The notes below the pieces were generated by a model. It was given only the letters and a program-made list of their open reading frames with translations, was not told the origin of the DNA and ran no database searches. A stretch of 14,726 bases of DNA, from NCBI RefSeq assembly GCF_934424005.1, contig NZ_CAKRXI010000052.1, forward strand, positions 1-14,726, written 5' to 3'. This document shows, in pieces, positions 14,620 to 14,726 of this stretch (position 1 is the first letter of the stretch; each line of letters begins with the position of its first letter). The DNA comes from an uncultured Blautia sp. GTDB lineage: Bacteria; Bacillota; Clostridia; Lachnospirales; Lachnospiraceae. A program made the position numbers and the translations under genes.

Positions 14620-14726
14620 TATACTTCTACCTCCAGTAGTCTGAGAATCAGTGCCATACGGACATATACACCGTACTGAGCCTGTTTAAAATATGCTGCA
14701 CGAGGATCATCGTCAACTTCAACAGC
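14619..14726 (-). CDS. pyrB: Aspartate carbamoyltransferase catalytic chain PyrB, C-terminal end only
   Basis: The last 35 codons of a minus-strand gene run off the right edge. They encode a segment including [20 protein letters not shown], which matches the conserved C-terminal end of bacterial PyrB (DPRAxYFxQ..YGxxVRMAL). PyrB joins carbamoyl phosphate and aspartate. The stop TAA shares one base with the pyrI ATG, so the two subunits are encoded in one operon. The rest of the gene and its promoter are outside the window. Confidence 0.93.
   Translation of the reverse strand, partial: AVEVDDDPRAAYFKQAQYGVYVRMALILRLLEVEV

Overview
The window looks like a chromosomal segment of a gut-type clostridium, most likely a member of the Lachnospiraceae. 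Four things point there: the gene order dgt-like, dnaG, rpoD, trmK, nif3-like; strong GGAGG ribosome binding sites; a short primary sigma factor; and a class A RNase P RNA in a Firmicutes-like setting. This assignment comes from gene order and protein character, not from a database comparison.

Layout. The left edge cuts a tRNA-Leu gene whose anticodon reads AAG; it is followed by two tandem terminators. A co-directional block on the plus strand (273-8485) then carries a macromolecular synthesis operon: dNTP triphosphohydrolase, DNA primase, primary sigma factor, tRNA m1A22 methyltransferase, Nif3-like metal protein, a TGS-domain nucleoside kinase and a LuxR-type regulator. From rpoD onward spacings are tight, with 1-, 32- and 8-base overlaps and one 26-base gap, so at least rpoD to the LuxR gene is probably one transcript. 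A strong hairpin terminator closes it at 8501-8535. The first genes link nucleotide supply, replication priming, transcription initiation and tRNA modification.

The accessory part lies between 8536 and 13707. A 353-base gap holds a densely folded element of about 190 bases (8618-8811). It has a 9-bp closing stem, three branched arms, a flanking hairpin and possible pseudoknot pairing. Loop and mismatch signatures suggest an RNA read from the minus strand. It sits directly in front of a 1622-residue secreted multidomain surface protein made of an acidic linker, a beta-helix-like region and a row of Ig-like, MBG-like, X2-like and FN3-like modules. The beta-helix part is visibly richer in A and T than the rest of the gene.

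The right part is housekeeping again: the RNase P RNA gene with its own promoter, a terminator that can work in both directions, and, on the minus strand, pyrI and the 3' end of pyrB (aspartate carbamoyltransferase). The element at 8618-8811 is the best candidate for something not accounted for by ordinary annotation.
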